Assembly (NCBI GenBank): GCA_050084515.1
Contig: CM114274.1
Location: forward strand, 28,520,001 to 28,584,000
From: Blasia pusilla
Taxonomy: Eukaryota > Marchantiophyta > Marchantiopsida > Blasiales
Reading direction: 5' to 3'
Length of the DNA: 64,000 nucleotides
Position numbers and translations under genes: made by a program
Part shown: positions 59,870 to 64,000 of the stretch, in pieces
Position numbering within the stretch: the first letter of the stretch is position 1
Layout of the letters: every line of letters begins with the position of its first letter
The notes under the pieces: generated by a model
Database searches by the model: none
Told to the model about the DNA's origin: nothing
What the model saw: the letters and a program-made list of their open reading frames with translations, nothing else

Positions 59870-61349
59870 CATCGCTTGGCGTACCTGCAAAACATCCCAA
59901 GAAGACCAAGGGTGTCTCTCCCAATCACCCTTGGTGTGTAGATCCTCGGGACTTGCCCCTAGACACTGCCTCAACAGTCTTAGTAGGCATGGGGCTCACC
60001 AACGCAATAGCTAGGATTTGTCGCATCCTCAAACAACGCTGCTTAGGTACTCCTAAGCTGAAAATCCATGTCAAGCACTTCAGGTCCATCGCCTGACCCA
60101 AGACATGACGTCGTGATGCCTCTGATAGTGATGCCACTACCGTCACTCTTGTGGGGAATCCCATCGCTCGCTCTCGCTTATCGGCATTGGGCTCCACCAA
60201 CCTCTGTACTTGGTCATCCCAAACCAAGCTAGGTCCCGCCTCCTTGTATGCAAAGGAAGCACAAAAATTCACAAATGTGGGGAAGGTTGCCCGTGGCATG
60301 CCAATCTTGTTAACCACAGTCAACGGCGGTCGATCATCGTGCCTCACTGCCTATGATTGACGACTTGGATCCAAAATAGAATCCACCAACAAATCGGAGG
60401 GTCGCTCCACTCTTGCATATGCCCTCCGCAACACCTTGTGTGGTATCAAGTTGGTCCACCAAAGACGCCGATGATGTGCTCGTGAACCCACACTCGCCGC
60501 ATCCAACAAAACTCTCGGGCTGATCCATGCATGCACCTGATGTGCACTTGTCACCACATGGGACCTTGAATTGCCCAAAATCAGTACATTCTCCAAAATG
60601 TATGTTGGAGGATGAGACTGATGCTCCTGCAAGTATTGCAAGATCTACATTATCTCCCAAAACAACCTAGACCGAGAGGTAGCTAACCCGCTACCTTGTC
60701 TAGGACTTGACTGGCCCTGACATGGCCAACCAGCAATGACCGCGTCTATGGTCCCTACTCGCTCCAAGTCTTGTGCCCCCAACAATGAAATGTCCCTCGG
60801 TAGGGAACTCTGGTAACCCTGAATGGTGGACGTAGACAACAAGTCGGGAAAATGGAGGCGTAATTGCGCCACCTGATGAAGTAAAGCGCACCTCACAACA
60901 TCATCAATCTCCACATACAGGTACATCTGCACACGCACTCTAGCGTGCAAAACAGCAGCTAACCCAATGCTGATCCCTCCAAAGAGATCCAACACCTGAA
61001 TATCCTCCTCTGGGATGCACCACATAATCGAGGAGGTGTCCAAAGGGGTCATAGCAGCACTCCTACCTACCTTGGGTTCCTCTGATCCGTCACACTCTAG
61101 TGCAAACGTCTCGCTCCACGCTGTCTGCACATGCTCAGTGGCTAAGCGTAAAAGCTCCTCAATCGAGCCCCAAAGCAGCACCTCTCCTCCACAGACTGAT
61201 GCGGCTACCATGACACTCCTCTCCATAGAAATGTCAAGAACGGGAGTATCCTTTGCATGGACATATTCCTCAATCAAATCGCTAGGCCAAGTGATGGAAT
61301 TGCTAAATGCTCCTAAGGTCCCCATCTCTCCAGGCCGTCGCTCAATCAC
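59870..61349 (-). pseudogene. C5 cytosine DNA methyltransferase domain, element B (best-preserved copy)
   Basis: Motif I is VLDLFGGISIGLAAVL; motif IV is VIAGWPCQGQ, with the catalytic Cys codon at 60,722-60,720. RSRLFWEI, then motif VI YILENVLILG, motif VIII-like HRRLWWTNLIP, and a C-terminal block with PLTVVNKIGMPRATFPTF, VEPNADKRERAMGF and RRHVLGQAMDLKCLTW follow. The domain reads in one frame from about 61,349 to 59,925 with only two stops (about 60,643 and 60,353), the second CAG to TAG relative to element A. A conserved N-terminal extension (MERSVMVAASV...) is shared with A. The fold is therefore nearly complete at sequence level although the gene is dead. Confidence 0.9.
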
Positions 61350-61399
61350 TACACGTGTGAATCAAATGGGTAATGAGCTCAGGTGCCCATCATCTGACT

Positions 61400-62119
61400 T
61401 CCGTCCTTGGTCTATAGCAGGCTGACTCCTCCCAGTAATCCAGGAAAAACCCCATCGGATATAACACTGCTCCACATACCAAGACGTCGTAGGACTTTGT
61501 ATTAGTCACTATCGTCTTGGCTTGCACCACGGACTCATCTGTAGGATGTCCCGGGAAAATCCTCACCATGACCTCCTGTCAGGTGATATATTTTGTTTTA
61601 CTTGCTTCACCCAAGGATGTCTATATCGAGAATGGATAACGCTCCACATTAGCTCTCTTCAAGCCCAATCCTCTGAATGACGCTTTCCCTAACATCAGGG
61701 GTTTCTCTCCTAAATCCAACAAGATGCATTGCGTCAGTACAGGCTCTACCTCTTGGACTCACCAACTAGAAGACCTCTTCCCAATTATCCAGCAGAACAA
61801 CACTAGAAGAAGCCATGGCACGCTCTATCGCGGGTCTAGCGAGCATCTCCGCCATCCTAGTAGCCACAGCCTGCCATGAATCTGACGTGGATGGCCCAAG
61901 CATCAACTCCAAGGGCTGGTTCATCACCTCCTCTACAATCACCTCTGAATGTGATGTAGGAACTCCAACTCCACGCTCACATAGCATAGCGGCAAGCCAA
62001 AAAACCTCGGCGGGCGTACCTCCCGACGTCATAAAATCGGAAGCAAAAAATAAAGGAGCGCGGAACACAACAGTGGCCGCCCCCAATAATGTGCTCGGAC
62101 ACATATCCCTCCTAAGCAT
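61400..62119 (-). pseudogene. Protease region, element B
   Basis: Homologous to the protease of C but more decayed. The upstream part (62,119-61,766) includes ARPAIERAMASSSVVLLDNWEEVF. The C-terminal block with a SYDVLV-like segment is near 61,500, and an LDYWEES-like segment near 61,440 borders the methyltransferase extension. The catalytic DSG loop is not intact. Confidence 0.65.
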
Positions 62120-62227
62120 CAGAAAGAGGAGTCGTCACACTCGCTTCTCCCATTGCCCTCCGTGCCTACATACCAACAACATCACAAACTCTCCAGGAAC
62201 TCTAATCAGGACCCATCAATGGGGTCC

Positions 62228-62690
62228 TCATCGCCTCGGACAATGTGAAAGACTGAGGAAGCCTGGTCTATTTCTTGGCTTCCCCTTGCTATGGATCCAA
62301 CTCTGCCGCTTCTCCATTCGACACAATTGCGGCGACCTCCATCTGGGCAGCCCCACACATCCAACCAAGATCCTCCATATCTCTGGCTGCTCCATATATG
62401 ATGTCAATTCCACGAATGCGGCATCGGGTAACCTCAATGCCATAGCGGCAGTCTCCTCCTGTAGCTGTTGTGTCTGAGTAGCCATCCCAGCCTCAAGCCC
62501 GACGTCTCCCTTGACGCGTCTAGGTAGTGGGACTCTACCTCCTCCACGTGCAGCTCCACCACCTTGTCGGGAAACTCCAGCTCCTCGTCCCCCAACGGGA
62601 CCACTTGATGCACGATCTCTAGGCCCACCCGGAAGCGTGCGTTCAGTAGGGCACGCTCTCAACGCTAATCTACATCCAAACACGCACTCA
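62228..62690 (-). pseudogene. Gag C-terminal region, element B
   Basis: A Gly/Arg-rich stretch near 62,620-62,510 corresponds in position to the Gly/Arg-rich tail of the element C gag, followed by a less similar linker towards the protease. No zinc knuckle is seen. Homology ends at about 62,690. Confidence 0.5.
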
Positions 62691-64000
62691 AGTTATTTGG
62701 GTCTTGGATCAATCAGCGGGCTAACTTTCCGAGTTCTCGTCTCGATCTCTCATCAAGCTCAATCTTCCTAGTTTCGCGGCTTACAACACGGGCAAGTCTC
62801 GAAAGACTTGGGACAGACTTTCAGGTCGGTTTAGGAACCTCAAACGGCATTTTGTGCCTGACGGTTCCAAATGTCCGATGGACTTCCAATGAGTCCCTAA
62901 CCAAGACTTGCACAAAGTGAATCTCAGGTTGGAATCCAAGTGTGGTTTACAAAGTCCACGTCCTTGGATCAGGTTTGGGTTTCGTTTTCCAACGCCAAAG
63001 TCTCGTTCCATCCCGTGCCTCTCAGACGCCGTTTGGTTCTCAAAGTGGGGATTCATGTTCCAAGACATCTTGGAGAGACTCCTCCCTTACTAGTACTTCT
63101 GGGGATCTCCAGGCTCCCCCTACCTTTAGGGACAGACACCCGGGCCTCTCCAATTGGCCCTCAACCCAATTGTTCTCACAGTTGTTTTCGGCCAATATCT
63201 CAGTCTTTACTTATGCATTTGCTAAAATCTTGAGTGTGTTGGAAGCGTCTCAAGATGAGCTTTCCAACATGCTCTTACTTATCCCAAACGCATCTTAGAG
63301 ATAAATGTTATAGTCCAAAAGATAGTCAAATTTCCCAAACGCTAATTGTGTTCCAAAACTGGTTCTCACTTCTTTGGCAACCAACCTTCCAAGACTCAAC
63401 TCATCCCAAGTTTTGGCTCGCGTTTGGTCTAGGTTTCCTGGTCACAACCATTAATGCATGAAATGCACAACTCTGGTCTGCGTTTGGTCTCTTGGACTTT
63501 TCCAAGAGACCTTTCCTAACGCCTCTCCAAAGCGCAAACTTCGCTGCGTGAGTCCACTTGTGTTATGATGTTCCACTTGGCATCTCTTTGGTGTTTTTTG
63601 GTTACGAGGGTGGCAACAAATAGCCTCCTGGTGCAACAGCATCTCCTCCTCCATGCTAAGGCACACGTCTATGACCTTGACAAATGCAATCACGCTGATA
63701 ATGGGCTCCACTACATGACCAACAAGTAATCATAGGCGATTGCTGTTGAGACGCATATGAAGGTGCAGGTCTCTGTGCCACGGCCTCCTAGTATCCTCCC
63801 TAAGCTCATGGTGCCACAATTGACCTATTTCAGAGTCCACGTTGCTGCACAGGTGGTGCAGTCAATTGTGACTGCTCTCGCCCAGAACCCATGGTGGCTA
63901 CGCTCTCCTCCGCCATGTTGCTCTCAATGTTCTCAGGGGTCCTAAAAACATCTCTCAACCTAGGGGAGGTATTCATAAGAAGCCCCACTCCCGCATCCGT
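62691..64000. other. Unassigned right edge of the window
   Basis: No recognised gene or domain; short open frames on both strands only. It could be a further insertion into the gag or leader of element B. Confidence 0.4.

Larger units (their letters stand above)
58230..62690 (-). mobile_element. Element B, 5' half (gag end to RT start)
   Basis: Minus-strand gag C-terminus, protease, DNA methyltransferase and RT N-terminus of the element whose other half is at 45,331-48,443. It is interrupted by a solo LTR at 58,637-59,869 and ends at the insertion point of C. Recognisable homology to C stops at about 62,690. Confidence 0.85.

Overview
This window is nuclear DNA from a streptophyte with a large, repeat-rich genome. 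The evidence is plant class III peroxidase genes with the family's three-intron layout, plant-type Ty1/copia, Ty3/gypsy, CACTA and hAT elements, an initiator-Met tRNA primer site in the copia element, and TTTAGGG-like degenerate telomeric repeats. I cannot name the species. A seed-free land plant or charophyte-grade alga fits best, because methyltransferase-carrying gypsy elements were previously described from charophytes.

Only two genes look intact. They are class III peroxidases on the minus strand (11,449-13,277 and 34,227-36,081), each with four exons at identical intron positions and phases. They are diverged duplicates about 21 kb apart. Nearly everything else is mobile or decaying DNA.

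Layout. 1-5,450 and 17,310-21,556 are two copies of a segmental repeat. Each carries a broken multi-exon gene resembling beta-class DNA amino-methyltransferases, 27-bp palindromes in its intron and flanks, and a gypsy gag fragment. 6,650-9,540 holds LTR debris, a protein-kinase fragment and a MITE-like element. 15,985-17,300 is a palindrome array including a 64-bp tandem repeat. 21,366-25,560 is a gypsy 5' end and a CACTA transposase interrupted by a hAT-type MITE. 26,376-30,365 holds two long (GA)n tracts, a short internally deleted copia element and telomere-like repeats. 30,366-34,000 is AT-rich and gene-poor. 39,050-40,993 is a broken hAT transposase.

42,130-62,690 is a nest of three related Ty3/gypsy elements: A (+ strand), B (- strand, apparently inserted into A) and C (- strand, inserted into the RT of B). 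All three carry a C5 cytosine DNA methyltransferase domain between protease and reverse transcriptase. B and C end their integrase with a PHD finger. The ends are not an ordinary LTR pair. They form split direct repeats (A1 - internal - B1 A2 B2), seen completely in C and at the 3' end of B. A gypsy pol with a DDE integrase, a DNA methyltransferase, a histone-reader domain and split terminal repeats is the most unusual system in the window. The copies here carry stops and frameshifts, so intact relatives must be sought elsewhere in the genome.
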